NCBI GenBank assembly: GCA_947652605.1
Contig: OX393579.1
Span: 50,660,970 to 50,724,969, forward strand
Source: Elmis aenea
Lineage: Eukaryota > Arthropoda > Insecta > Coleoptera > Elmidae
Length of the DNA stretch: 64,000 nt
Direction: 5' to 3'
Positions 45,028-57,976 of this stretch are shown one piece after another. Below the pieces are notes generated by a model that saw nothing but the letters and a program-made list of their open reading frames with translations, ran no database searches and was not told the DNA's origin. How positions within the stretch are numbered: position 1 is the stretch's first letter; each line of letters begins with the position of its first letter. Both the position numbers and the translations under genes were made by a program.

Positions 45028-46685
45028 GTAAGTGATGAAATTCTTATCAGTGGCTCCAGTGATTAAGTGCCGTGGGATGTGAATTGGTGATTAATAAACT
45101 AGGTGTGCAAAGAATTTACGTGAATTATTAGTGCCCCTGAGGAAATTACGGCGATACAGGCATTACAAAAAAAAATTGCAAAATTGAATAAATCCAAAAA
45201 AAATTCAAACACGAGTTATTTTTCAAGAAAACATAATTTTAAACACACTGTTCATTTCATGAGTGTTAAAAGAATTTTCAAAAAATTTTCAAAATTTTGA
45301 AAAATTTTGTAATAAAAGAATTATTGCAGAAGCGAAAATTTATTTGAAGAATTTTACAAAATTGTGGCTTAAAGTTCAAAAATTTTAGTCCACAACATTT
45401 TTTGCTAGAGTGAAAATTTTATTAGCATTTTATAAAATTCGGGAAAATTTTTCGAAAATCTTGGAAGTGCAAGAGTATAAAAAATTTTTGGGAAAATTGC
45501 GAAAAATCCGTAGTAAATAAGTGGGAATTTTGTTTGTAACATTTTTACAAAATTGCAAAAAAAATGTGCAGAAGTGCTTGATAATAAAAATCGCATAAAA
45601 CAAATTTATAGCAATCGGTTTTTATGTGCAAATACACTCAATAAATTCAGTAAATACGCGATTGAAATTCAAGGTCAGAGCAATGCGAAATAAATTTACA
45701 ATTCATTCGACAAAGAAGATTACGAAAACAATTACTAAAATAAATTATGAGTGTTTGATGCAAAAAAAAATTGCTCCGTTCGCACCGTAAAACCTTCCAA
45801 AGTACACGTGAACACAATTATAATTATAATTAGACTGATGAAAATACCTGCCGTTGTTATTTGCAAGTGTTCTCACGCAATTACGAATTTTCAAGTTAAC
45901 ATTATCCGTACAAATTCCCAGCCATTACATAAACAGAAAGATCGGCATAATAAAATGCTAACAGGATTTTATGTGTGTTTTATTCAGATCAGAGTGGGCA
46001 CTATTTGTCGCCGTCACTGTAAATGGAATGCTAATGAAGAATGGACTAGATGTGGTTGACCAGAAACAATGCCCATAGATTAATTCTACTTCAATACGGT
46101 CTGACTCAGGCGCTCTTGAGTAAACCGACGGTTTCTTTGCACACCACTGTTTGTTTTTCAAGTTTACATCCCCGTGTTAGGTCCTAAACGGCTCGTATTC
46201 CCACGGAATCTTTTAAATGTTCCCAGTATCTTGTCTAAATTCAAACAAACGCGGCGAGGAATTCCGCAAACGCTACTGTACTGTTTCACGCCAGGATATT
46301 TTATCGTGATAATGCCTCAAACAGTCCAGAATAAGTTTAGTGTGTTATAAAACATGTTTCATAAATATGCCGCTATTAATTTATCAGGGTCGCCGAAAGC
46401 TACGGCCAGAGTATGGCTCGTCTAACAGCTTTTGAACAACGGAATACTTAACTGACCTACCGCGACAACTAGACACCCCGGTTCGCGCTTAAAGAATCGT
46501 TAAATAATCGAAAATGAACCGCTTAAAACCACAAACTTATTTTTAAATCTTGTTGCCTTGTTTATGGCCTGAGGATTAGTTCATAAACGCTGAAATATCG
46601 CTGGCCATAAAATCTATTTTTAAAGTAGTTAGATTAGTGTTGGAGGCATTTTAAAAACGTCGAAAAATTTACATAAAAAAAGTAG
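45028..46685 (+). other. Putative first-intron sequence
   Basis: Follows the donor at 45028. 45170-45560 is extremely AT-rich with repeated AAAATTTTC words. No coding exon or acceptor with an adjoining ORF was recognised. Confidence 0.35.
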
Positions 46686-46689
46686 AAGT

Positions 46690-47990
46690 TGTCGTCTTTG
46701 GTATGCCAAATGTTTTTGGGCGCTTTTCGTATAGTCCTTTACACGCAAAAAAATATCATACATCATCGGAGAAGCCTAATTCGATTGCTATTTCACAATA
46801 CACCGTCCAACGACAATTTTAAAATGGTTTTGGTCACTTTACATATCCTATTGTACGCAAAAATTAATAAATAACGCTGAAGATTTTTAAAATATTCTTA
46901 GTCCCTTTTTATTATATTTTTGTGCACAAAAAAATAATTTACTGCGCCGAAAGGTCGTTAATTCGATTAATATTTCACAATAAACCGTTCAACGACAAAA
47001 TTAAAATATTTGTGGTCACCTTACATAACCTATTGTACGCAAAAGTTAACAAATAACGCTGAAGATTTTTTAAATGTTCTTAGTCGCTTTTTATTATATT
47101 TTTGTGCACAAAAAAAAATAATTTACAGGGTCGAAAGGTCTTTAATTCGATTAATATTTCACAATTAACCGTCCAACGACAATTTTAAAATATTTTTGGT
47201 CACTTTACATATCCTATTGACCGCAAAAATTAATAAACAACGCTGAAGATTTTTAAAACATTCTTAGTCACTTTCTTGTGCACAAAAAAAAAATGGCCTT
47301 TAATTCGTATCATATTTCACAATAAATCGTCCAACGACAATTTTAAAATATTTTTGGGCACTTTACATATCCTATTGTATGCAAAAATTAATAAATAACG
47401 CTGTAGATTTTTAAAATATTCTTAGTCACTTTCTTGTGCACAAAAAAATAATATACAGTGCCGAATAGCCCCTAATTCGATTGCTATTTCACACTAACCT
47501 TCCAACGACAATTTTAAAATATTTTTGGGCACTTTACATCATATCCTGGAATTGTACGCAAAAATTAATAAATAACACTAAAGATTTTTGAAATTTTCTT
47601 AGTCACTTTCTTGTGCACAAAAAAATAATATACAAAGCCGAATGGCCTTTAATTCGATTCATATTTCACAATAAACCGTCAAACGACAATTTTAAAATAT
47701 TCTTAGTCACTTTTTAATATTTTTTGGGCACAAAAAAATAATGTACAGCGCCGAATAGCCTTTAATTCTATTCGCTATTCAGAATGAACCGTCCAACATA
47801 TTTTTAAAAATATTTTTAATCACTTCTCTTTATTCTTTTGTGCACAAAAATAATACCTAGCGCCGAAACGGCTAAATTAGACTAATATTTTAATTAACGC
47901 ATCTAAAACAAATTTTTAAACCTTTTGGGCTACTTCTTACATTTACATACTTGTTTGAGTCCAAAAAATTAATGCTCAGCGCGGTAGAGG
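46690..47990 (+). repeat. ~180-bp degenerate tandem array, about 7 units
   Basis: Each unit runs GTGCACAAAAAAATAAT, CGCCGAAAGGCCTTTAATTC, ATTTCACAATAAACCGTCC, AACGACAATTTTAAAATAT, CACTTTACATATCCTATTG, then AATAACGCTGAAGATTTTT and TTCTTAGTCACTTT. The TTCTTAGTC landmark recurs at 46895, 47077, 47261, 47419, 47596 and 47700, with spacings of 182, 184, 158, 177 and 104, so some units carry deletions. Units diverge progressively to the right. Confidence 0.9.
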
Positions 47991-49229
47991 CTTCATCCTG
48001 CTCATATTTCACAACGCAAACTTCAAAACATCATAATCAACTCATGCTTAATTTATTAACGTGTTTATTGCTAAAGAATTTGAGACTTTTAATACAAAAA
48101 CTATAAAAATACCATAAAATTTGGAATCGTTAAAAAGATTGATGTTTACAAAAATTATTTTCGATGTGCAAGCACCAGCATAAGAAATTATGGTGTTTAA
48201 GCTTGTATAAATATTTAGTTGTGTGTTTAATCATAATTAATTTTAAAGGTATACGAAATAAGCGTGCAGAATTAATTTTGCGCGAAAATATTAGCTTTTC
48301 CGTTGATTTTATGTTTGTATAAAGTAAATTGCTGCATTAGCGTTTTTTACAGGTTCTGTAGATGTCATGGTTTAAATTTAAACAGATGAGGATGTAATTT
48401 TGTTCATGCACACGCGATTTTGTACAACTTAAATTGGTGAAAAATACTGTAATTGAGATGATTGATTTGTTAATTAATAATATAAGTGTGTGGTTGTGTT
48501 AATTTATCTTAGCGCGTCATTCCGTGAAATTTTTTTGCTCTTGGGTGTAATCCGTGTTTAATGAAAATTTCGAGATGTGTGGGTGTTTGATCTGACCGTT
48601 TCCAGAAGCAACGTTTGTTCGGTTCAGCGCTTGCTAATCTAATTTTCCTCCGGGTATTTACCTCCCTAATTGGTCGTCAGTGTTTCAAGAAAACACGGCA
48701 ATTTCTCTGAATACCCTTCATTAATGACACGGTTATTAGGTAATTTTGCCAAGGCTGAATTCTCCGATGATTCGCGTAGCGCACATGAAACAAGTTCCGA
48801 TTATTTTCTTTACATCATTATACCCGTTTTCCTTGGTGATTCATTAAGTTTTTGCTACAGTGTCATTGACATTGAACGTCAATCCAAACAGTGAGAGCAA
48901 GTTTTCGTTATAAAAATAGGCACTTATTTATGTATATCGCGGTTTGGTCATAGCCAGCCCGGGATTTCATCTCCCACTGTTCCTTGTCGCGAAACACCGT
49001 TGTTCCGATTATGTGCGATAGTGAAAATGTGATAAACATTGCCTTAAACAACAACGGTAAGACCGGATTCTGGGCAGAGTAACATCCGATGGCGGGATTT
49101 GGTTTTAGATTTGCGCTCGGGTTTGTCACATGCGGCAAACTTCGCCTTAATTAGGAGTTAATCACGTGTTTATCTTTCGAAGCAGAGTTTATTTCCTTAA
49201 TTACCGTGTGTGAATTTTTCTAAGCGGTG
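47991..49229. other. Unassigned, presumably intronic sequence
   Basis: No gene recognised. 48580-49180 is somewhat richer in GC. Confidence 0.3.
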
Positions 49230-49365
49230 GATAGCCGCGAGCTAAACTATCTCGTTGCTTGCTTGCGTTTCCCATGCTGCGAGGAATTATTTACTGGAGG
49301 AGATCCGTTGCTTGTTACATCGGTTTGGAGTAATTTTTGTTTGATCTGTGCTCAAAACGCCTGTT
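49230..49365 (+). repeat. Duplicated GC-rich block, copy 1
   Basis: ~135 bp matching 51361-51492 in direct orientation with about eight substitutions and a 4-bp indel (CTTGCTTGCG against CTTGCG). Contains CCCATGCTGCGAGGAATTA and CGGTTTGGAGTAATTTTTG. Not transposon-like; function unknown. Confidence 0.85.
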
Positions 49366-49630
49366 ATAATTTGAAGTATATTTTTGCGTTTTTCTCAAAA
49401 AGTTGCTTTAGTAAGGGTGCTTGAGGTTTTGCATCATTGAAAAGAGAAAAGTTCTTTATTGAATGAGTACCTATATCATAGGGGTCTTGTCATTTAAAAA
49501 AATGCAATTGTTTGTCATTGCGCTTTTGTTATTCGAAAAAATTGAATTTAAATTTTGTCGTATGGTGGAGAACTAAGTACCAAACAACTTTTATTCAAAC
49601 ATTTTTCCCTAAAGTGGATGTTTACTGAGT
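49366..49630. other. Spacer between duplicated block and foldback element
   Basis: Nothing recognised. Confidence 0.3.
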
Positions 49631-49634
49631 TATA

Positions 49635-51134
49635 CAGGGTGATTGAAATTCGAGTTTAAGCATGGGGGTCTTGCTTATTATAATAGCTAGAGTATAGATT
49701 TAAATTTGGAAAAGTTACTAAATTTGGTGCTCATTAATAATGCGAAGATAAATTGGAAATATCTCAAACGGTATCCGAGAAAATTAGAAAAAACTGGAAA
49801 ATACGCTTTTTGAAAATCGTCATAACTCCTTTGGAGTATGAAATATTTCAAATGTGTAAAAACATTGCTAAAGCAACTTTTTAAGTCGAATCGGATGGTG
49901 ATCACAAATTTTTCCTAGATCGATTCGTTTTGGTTTTATGACAACCAACTTTATTTTTTCTTATGGGCGCAATTTTTGTTATTTACATAATCAAATAGCA
50001 TTTATTTTTCTGAATCCGTTGATGTATCACACATGGTATTTTACTTCTTTATTCATTGTCAAATTTAAAAAAAAAAGGTTATAAACAATAACCGTTATAA
50101 ATCAGGTAGGCCGGTCGTTGTAGTTTATGTTGTTTCCATGACAACCAATCAAGAAAATAAAAGTTTTGAAAGCCTGTCACATTAATAAATTCGCAAAAAT
50201 GAACTTTAATAACGAAGAAAAACGCGATATGCTGCGAATTTTTTATTCATTGGAATTTTATATTGTCAAGTCAACGATATGCAGAAATATATCCAGAAAG
50301 AAGACAACCCTCGCAAAGATATTTTTGTACGTAGGACAGAAACTTGGGTAAATATGGGGCTTCTGCTAAACTTAAAGAAAAATATGGCAGAAAAGTTTCA
50401 AAAGAAAATAAAAAAAAAACATTTTTATTAAAGCATATCTGCAAAACTCTTATTTTTCTATGTTAAACAGAAATTTAAGTAAATTTGTATAAAGCATCTG
50501 ATAAAGTATAACAAAACGGTATAAAAAATTTGCAGTATATCGCGTTTTTCTTCGTTATTAAAGTTCATTTCTACGAATTTATTAATGTGTGTAATAGGCT
50601 TTAAAAACTTTTAGTTTGTTGATTGGTTGTCATGGAAACTACATAAACTACAACGACCGGCCTACCTCATTTATAATGTTTATTGTTTAAAACACTTTTT
50701 TTAAATTTGACAATGAATAAAGAAATAAAATACCATGTGCGATAAATCAATGGATTAAGAAAATAAATGCTATTTGATTATGTAAAGAGCGAAAATTGCC
50801 CTCATAAGAAAAAACAAAGTTGGTTATCATAAAACAAAAACGAATCGATCTGGAAAAAAATTGTGATCACCATCCGATTCGGCTTAAAAAGTTGCTTGGG
50901 AAATGTTTTTACACATTTGAAATGTTTCATACTCCAAAGGAGCTACAGACGATTTTCAAAAATCGTATTTTCCGGTTTTTCCTAATTTTCTCGGATACCG
51001 TTTGAGATATTGCCGATTTCTCTTCAGATTATTATTGAGTACAAAATTTAGCAACTTTGCCAAATTTAAACCAATACTCTAGCTATTATAATAAGCGAGA
51101 TCCCCATGCTTAAACTCGAATTTCAATCACCCTG
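49635..51134. mobile_element. CAGGGTG foldback element, family A, complete
   Basis: TATA-CAGGGTGATTGAAATTCG to CACCCTG-TATA (51128-51134), exactly 1500 bp. Arms of about 560 bp (49635-~50200 and ~50550-51134) are inverted complements. The unpaired centre holds the 5' part of a helix-turn-helix transposase gene, so the element arose by capture or inverted duplication of the end of a larger autonomous element. Confidence 0.95.
50199..50420 (+). pseudogene. Transposase N-terminal HTH fragment
   Basis: The ATG at 50199 opens MNFNNEEKRDMLRIFYSLE. After a frameshift the adjacent frame gives QRYAEIYPERRQPSQRYF, then a stop, NLGKYGASAKLKEKYGRK and VSKEN. The pattern (E--DML--Y-----N---A---Y-E+YPERR-PS---F----+NL--YG) is that of the DUF4817-type helix-turn-helix found at the N-terminus of Tc1/Tc3-like transposases in insects. 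The catalytic domain is missing. It identifies the probable source of the CAGGGTG families. Confidence 0.8.
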
Positions 51135-51360
51135 TATAAAACTATATATTTTTGAAAATCCTAAAAACGCCCTTCCATATAAAGTCATGGCCAACTAGGG
51201 TTTCTATTAAAAACATATTTCATTTCTTCGTATCTCGAAAGTCAAGGCTGCTAAAAAAAAACTTTGTTTTTAAATTAAGCATACAGATCTGTATTAAAAA
51301 TCTTTATAACATTTGGTTCTATTTTAATAAATAAATAAGTTATAGTAAATTTTCACACAT

Positions 51361-51492
51361 GATGGCCGCGAGCTAAACCATCTCGTTGCTTGCGTTTCCC
51401 ATGCTGCGAGGAATTATTTGCTGGAGGTGATCCGTTGCTTATTACATCGGTTTGGAGTAATTTTTGTTTGATCTGTGCTCAAAACGCCCGTT
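51361..51492 (+). repeat. Duplicated GC-rich block, copy 2
   Basis: See copy 1 at 49230-49365. Downstream of this copy the GC-rich sequence continues to about 52130, unlike after copy 1. Confidence 0.85.
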
Positions 51493-52790
51493 CAATTTCA
51501 ACTGGAACTTTTGGGCAAACAACTAATTTAAGAGCCGCGAGTTTTTATTTACACACGCCTCGATGTCCTCTTGATGCTTATGGAAATTTAATTTGGTATC
51601 GTCCCGCGGTGAATCTTCAAGTGTTTCGTACAAATGTCCACGTGGGAATATCGCCAAGGTCAACTGTAATAGTACGCTAGCGTTCAATTATTACCGGCGT
51701 GGTCTATAATGCACTTCGGCGTCTTCTTAGAAACTCCTGCGAGACGTTCCTCTATTATACCACGCGAAATACTCACAACTGATTGAGATTCCAACTTCAG
51801 GTACTTCGTTCGATGTTTATGGCCGGTTGTTGGCAAGACGCCATATCTGAATTACAGTCGCAGTTAACCTTACAATGGCTGTTGGCGGCAACAGACGGCA
51901 CAAGAAAACTCTATAAGGGTATAACAACAACTAGTTCTCGAGCAACGGTCTGCGATGATGTTCCTGCAACCGCAGCTATGTCTTATAACCATTGGTGCAT
52001 TGTCAAGTTTCTGCTCTTGTACCTGTTTTTTCTATCCGCTTACGTTTTGCAGTCACGGACGGATTTTTTCCCGGCAGTTACAATCCATACGAAACAGTTG
52101 AAATATCAGTTATGTGCCGTAATTTGCAAAACTTGACATTAAGGTCGCCGTAGGTTTTATTTAAATCGCCGAACGAAACTGCACCGTTCAAGTTTAAACT
52201 GGGTTATGAAAAAATATCGCCTAACAAAAGCAAGTTTTCAGGAAGTACAAGCCTCTAATTGCTTTGACACGAAAAGAACCCATTTTAAATTGATACTGCT
52301 TTTTAGAAGAAGAACCAGTCGAATTCCTTGCAGACTATAACTGTAATATGTTTTCTGATATATTGTATAAGTTAGTGTAATTTGTAAAAAAAAAAACACA
52401 GTTAATGAACAGTTAACAACTGTATTCCACTGAAAAAATGGGATTACCAGATCGGGAATTTGCATTTTCTTAGCTGTGTATTACCCAAAACAACCAAATA
52501 CAAAGTAAATTGAAAGTGCCGTAATAATAATTTTATTGCCAATTTTTTTTGTCGTGCTAAAGAAATTCACAATAACTTTTTAATACCTAACATACTAAAC
52601 TTTCAAAATACCGTCATAACAGGAACGTGAAGATTACAAAGCCAATTTGATTTTTAAATTTGTACCGATAAAGTTTGTGACCTACAGAGTAGCCCAAAAA
52701 AAAAACATATAATTTTATCTTGATTATAAATTTTTGATTAACGACACGATTGTGGTCTTAACTATAGTAAAAAAAATAGTCCATTATTAA
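51493..52790. other. GC-richer unassigned sequence
   Basis: A 117-codon plus-strand frame (51783-52136) is open but shows no domain and begins at an arbitrary Met. A hairpin lies at ~51697-51770: GCGTGGTCTATAAT against ATTATACCACGC. Possibly regulatory DNA. Confidence 0.3.
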
Positions 52791-52797
52791 GGATATA

Positions 52798-53724
52798 CAG
52801 GGTGTCCAAGATTACATTTCCAGCATGGGGATCTCGCTTATTATAAGAGATACAGGTTTGTTTAAAGTAAATAAATTATTGTTGAGTATGAGAGAAGCCA
52901 CAATGATTTTTTAAAAGTACAAAATTGCTCGTGTTTCAGATGTTATAGCAAAAAAATATAAAAATGCCGAATTTATTTTTTCTTTCATAACTTTTTTGTC
53001 TTGAACATTAGAACAATTTTATTTGTACCTTCTTAGGGCCTTTTTTATGTAGAATGTAACCATTATTTTAGATTTTTTTAACACCTGCCATTTTTGAGAT
53101 ACTATCCCTAATTTCATTTTTTCTTATGGGCCGCGAAGTTGGCTATTGAATGGTTAAATGTGCTCTTTTCTCTCCTTTAAATGATATATCTATTTTTATA
53201 AATGTCACAAAATCAAGAAAAATCGTATTTTACCCATAGCTTATCAAGTTATCTTTGAAACAAAAAACAAAAAACAACAAGCGGTAAAATACGATTTTTC
53301 TTCATTTTGTGACTTATTTATAAAAATAGATATAGCAAGTAATATCTTATTTAAAAGAGAAAAAAAGCACTTTCAGCTAGTCTATAGCCAACTTCACGGC
53401 CCATAAGAAATAAAGAAATTAGGGGCAATATCTCAAAAATGGTAAGTGCTAAGGAAAATCTAAAATAACATTCTCCATACAAAAGTACTTTCAGAATGTA
53501 ATAATACAATTGATCTTATGATTAAGACAAAAAAACTATGAGAGAAAAAAAAATTCAACATTTTTGTTTTTTGCTATAACATCTGAGATACGAGGAATTT
53601 TGTACTTTTAAAAATAGATTGTAGCTCCCCTCACACTTGGTAACAATTCACCTAACTTAAACAAACCTGTATCTTTTATAATAAGCGAAATCCCCATGCT
53701 GGAAATGTAATCTGGGACACCCTG
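52798..53724. mobile_element. CAGGGTG foldback element, family E
   Basis: TATA-CAGGGTGTCCAAGATTACA to CACCCTG-TATA (53718-53724). The arms are complementary throughout with a short central loop near 53250. Inner repeats include AAAATACGATTTTTCTT-type words in both orientations. 927 bp, non-coding. Confidence 0.92.
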
Positions 53725-55330
53725 TATACTAACTCACCTACACAATTCAAATATCTTCCTTAAAATCATGTTTTTGTGGCTTTGAAATGTTGCAAAATGA
53801 TTTAATTATGGGATAAACTAATTTAATTTTAACTGGAAAAAATCATTGGCTAACTGTAACTTAAGATAAGTCACGTTACTTTTTGTGTTGTTTTTAAGAA
53901 ATACTACGTGATTTTTTAAAGCAACCTTGAAATGTTAGACTTAAGGGCATTAAAACTATCACAAAATTTGGAAACTTTAAAATATTCGAATAGTTTCAAA
54001 GCCAATAAGTCATAAAATGTATTAATCTTGAAAAGGTGTAGAAATTTAGAGGTCTTTAACAATAATATAATGTTCTGACTGAGTTCAGTTGACACCAAAA
54101 TTTGCTAAAATCGTCAAGTGATTGAAAACTTTATTAAAAATATAAATAATAAAGGAGAGCTTCGAAGTTACCAAATCTTGAGGTTTTAATTAATAAAATA
54201 ATGATGTGACTAAAGTTAAAACCAAAATTCGGTGAGTAATGAAAAAAAAATTGCGGAGAAAATAAAAACAGTTGATTTTTTCTACGCGTCTGCGTAGCTT
54301 TGTTATTTTCATATCTAGAAACAAAAACTTGCTTAACCATCTCAGGAGATTTCTCGTGGAGTTGAAAGGTCCCCCTAAATCTATTTTAAACCTGCAACGG
54401 GTATACATTTTGTCACGAGACCGACTGTCAGACGACTGTCAACTGTTTATTCAATTCGAAAGGCCATTTCAAAACGTTAAAACTCGCCGATCGTTAAAAT
54501 TTATTCAAATTTCAGAAAACCAGCACAAGTCTTTAACGGTAAATTGTTTCAAATGTAAATCGACGCAGATGCCGCTTTGAATTTAAAGACACATAATCGG
54601 TTTTAAAACGGTTTCGAGTGTGTCCTCGTTAAATGAAGTGCATCATACTCGAGTAGTCACTCCAAAATTTTAACTACCTAGCTACGAAAATTTGTTCTTG
54701 TGACTTCCTTCGTGGTTATTTTTATCCTACGCTTGCAACATGTTCAATGCTCTCAAAATTAGTAGACGCGAAGATCGAAGTGATTAAGTAAATTAAGGTT
54801 TGATTTAAGTATATTTAAATAAATCGGTTTCGATTTCATAACAGATATTTAAATGAATGTTATAGATTGTAAAAATCACTGGATACTTTTCGGACCTGCC
54901 CATCGTGGGTGGTTTTGTCAAAGCGAGAAGACGACCCATCTTGCACAAACATTAGTGTTTTGTTTTCTAACTGATGCAGAAATTTGAATAGGTTTCACAT
55001 TACAACCCACAGGAAAATAAAAATAACGGATTTTATTTGACTCATTCGAGCTTCCAAACTTGTAAAATAGATTCATTGCCTACAACAAGAACAGTAGAGG
55101 CTGTACCATTTAATTTGGGTCACTCTGAAGAACTCGCTTTGTATAAGAGATAGAGATTTGATTAAATTAGCAAAAATTTAAAATGATAAAACTAATGCTG
55201 CAGTAATATCAAGATGGTTTAAAAATCCATAGGTAACTTGATATAAATAAGCAAAGGATGAAAAGATTTTTTATAGTTTTTGTAATTCTTATTGACTTTC
55301 TAAAGTAAAAATCCAATTTTTGAACGTTTA
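53725..55330. other. Unassigned sequence
   Basis: Mostly AT-rich. 54280-54600 is GC-richer and has open frames on both strands without recognisable domains; CTACGCGTCTGCGTAG near 54281 is a short palindrome-like word. Confidence 0.3.
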
Positions 55331-55332
55331 GA

Positions 55333-55776
55333 CAGGGTTGGCTAGACTTAAATCAAGTTTAAATCACGATTTAAATCAGCTGATTTTTTAAAATTAAAAT
55401 CATGATTTAAATCAAACTTTATTTTTTTTCACCATTCAACGTCACACGTCACATGTTAATTAAATGCACGTTTTGCTTCCACCTGCTTAAACAACCGCTA
55501 GTAACACATTTTTGGGAAAAATGTTCCATTTTAAATTGGTTTTAGGTCATCCACCAACTTTTACCAGGAATAAAAGTTTCTGATCAATTTTAAGTAAAAA
55601 ACACTTTCATTTATTAATCTTTTTTAAAAGAAGCTGTATAGAAGATATAATGTAGGGCGAATACTGAATAAATAAGCTGTAAAAAGGGAAAATAGTCAAG
55701 ATCTAAAAAAATAAAAAATCAACATTTCGTGATTTTTATGATTTTTTTAATAAAAATCAAATTTTACCCAACCCTG
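55333..55776. mobile_element. hAT-like element with GATTTAAATC repeats
   Basis: Termini CAGGGTTGG and CCAACCCTG. The flanking 8-mers CGTTTAGA (55325-55332) and TGTTTAAA (55777-55784) agree at 6 of 8 positions, a decayed hAT target duplication. The left end has clustered TTTAAATC words; the right end has AAAAATCA words. 444 bp, non-coding. Confidence 0.78.
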
Positions 55777-57215
55777 TGTTTAAATAATTCTGTATGCCAA
55801 AAAAGTGGTTGCGTTAGTTTTTACATAACACATTTAGTTACGAACAACTAGATATCAACTTTTGATTTTTATATGGGCGACAAATTAAAGACATTTAATA
55901 AAACTGAAACTATTAGTTTTTCTCTTTTCAATGATGTATAACTTGTAAAGCCCAAACAAAAAAATGTTTATTTTAAATAATAAATCACAAAATTTCATTT
56001 ATTTTTCAAAACATTTGAATATTGCTGCACACTACATTGTTATACTGAGCTTTATAACAGGTAATTTGATGACCAATTACATTCTCGTTAAGAAAACATC
56101 TTCTGAAAAATAGATAATTTTAAATCGTTATTAATTAAATAAACTTTTTATTATAGTTATTTCCTAGGAACCTTATTTATTATCAGCATTACAGATAATC
56201 TTGGGAATAAGGATAATTTTTGTTTGTTATACCGGTAACGGCAAGAAGCGGTAATTTTGCAATACCCAATTAATAGCAAAATCTTCTAGCTAAATTTAAA
56301 GATAAAAAACGCAAATTCGGACGGTTAGTAAAAAAGTTACGAGGAAGGTAAAAAGCCCGGTTTATTTGGTACCAGCTGTAAATAACGTTATTAAAAGGTT
56401 GTTGGTCGAACAATCGAAAATAGAAAACAGAAGTCGTTCCTAACGCTAACTATTAGTACCCGATTGATTCCGTTAGTTCTCGGACACTCCAAGCAACGTT
56501 AGTCAGGGACTGACATGCGACTGATGATAATTAAGTTTCGCTAAGTTCGATGGGTATCGAGTGTCAAAGGTATAGCCTCAGTATATTAAGCTACGAGCTA
56601 TTTCTCCCACACTCGGTAGTTCTCACCATACAAGGGTCATCTACTTTTTGCCTTCTTTGATAATGGTTGCTGTACTTCCGACATCTGTAACTGTTTCTCT
56701 GGTTCTCATAAGCCATGCGGTATTGTTCGGTGTATTAATATTGTTGTATGTTGTTACACGATACTGTCTTGTGGTATAAACTTACAAGAATAAGATTAGA
56801 GATAATTTGTTGTTTAAACGCTTTGTGAGTGGGCCTTGTCACACAGCAACCCCCTGTTATTGATGACACGGACCATCTGCAACACAAGAGCAGTCAAACG
56901 CAGCCACAGAACTAGAGGAAATGTCTTTCTTCGCTTTTGAAGTTGTGTGTGTCTGATGACATACTGTTAAGAAAAGAATGTTCCACAAATTAAAAAAAAA
57001 AAAACGTTAACACCATCAATTTTATTCCTAGTCTACGCTCGTTTATTCAATGTTAAAACTATTATCATGAACTAGTTAACAGGAGATGAAATTATCCCGC
57101 CATATGAGGGAACATTCATGCATTATAAAAAGCGTCATAAAATCTTTTGAAATCTTTATGCTCTTTGTCGAGCTGACAGGTGAAAAAAACATTGGAACCT
57201 CTTTTTAATTTGGAA
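55777..57215. other. Unassigned sequence
   Basis: 56360-56960 is GC-richer than its flanks; no coding region recognised. Confidence 0.3.
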
Positions 57216-57219
57216 TATA

Positions 57220-57976
57220 CAGGGTGGTCCACATAGAAGGGCCACTATTGGGATCTCGTAAACGACAAGAGCTACAAAGAAGTTTAACCTAGACAAATTG
57301 TTTCCTTTCCTGAGACCCATTCAGTAATGCTTTAATTTTTTTTTAAGTTCCATGGCAGGCTAGATAATAAACCAAACTCAAAATGGGATTCTTTTAAATC
57401 GTTAATAACTCGGTTATACTTGATGGTACAAAAATATTTTTGGGGATAAAGATTTTTTTACGCACTTGAAAATAAAAACATTCATTTGTTTCAATATTGT
57501 TTAAATTCATAGCCCTCTATAGCTTCATAGAAACTTTTTGATGAATTTTATTTGTTTCGAGCCTAAATATCAAAATACATACAATAAACCTTATATTATT
57601 GAAAAGAAGGGGAAAAAATGCCTTTTATGAGGTCATAGCCAACTATGGTTTCTATTTTAAAAAATGTAAGCTTGTAATTTATCTAACAATTTAAAGAATA
57701 TTGAAACAAATGAATGTTTTCATTTAATAGTGGGTACAAAAATCTACAACTTTTTCCCCAAAAATATTTTTGTACCATCAAGTATAACCGAGTTATTAAC
57801 GATTCAAAAAAAAATCCCATTTAGATCTTTGTTTATTATCTAGCCTGCCATGGAACTTTTTAAAACATTTAAGGAACACTGAATGGGTCTTAGAAGGGGG
57901 TACAATTTGTCTAGTTCTTCGTTGCTCTTGCCGTTTATGAGAGCCCAATGGTGGCCCATCTATGTGGACCACTCTG
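57220..57976. mobile_element. CAGGGTG foldback element, family D
   Basis: TATA-CAGGGTGGTCCACATAG to CTATGTGGACCACTCTG-TATA, 757 bp, with arms complementary over about 280 bp (ACTTGATGGTACAAAAATAT core in both orientations). Non-coding. A one-arm fragment is at 36898-37126. Confidence 0.92.

Noticed and set aside
51783..52136. 117-codon plus-strand ORF as a host gene
   Set aside because: No recognisable domain, arbitrary Met start, and no splice or promoter context; it lies in a GC-richer block where long open frames occur by chance.
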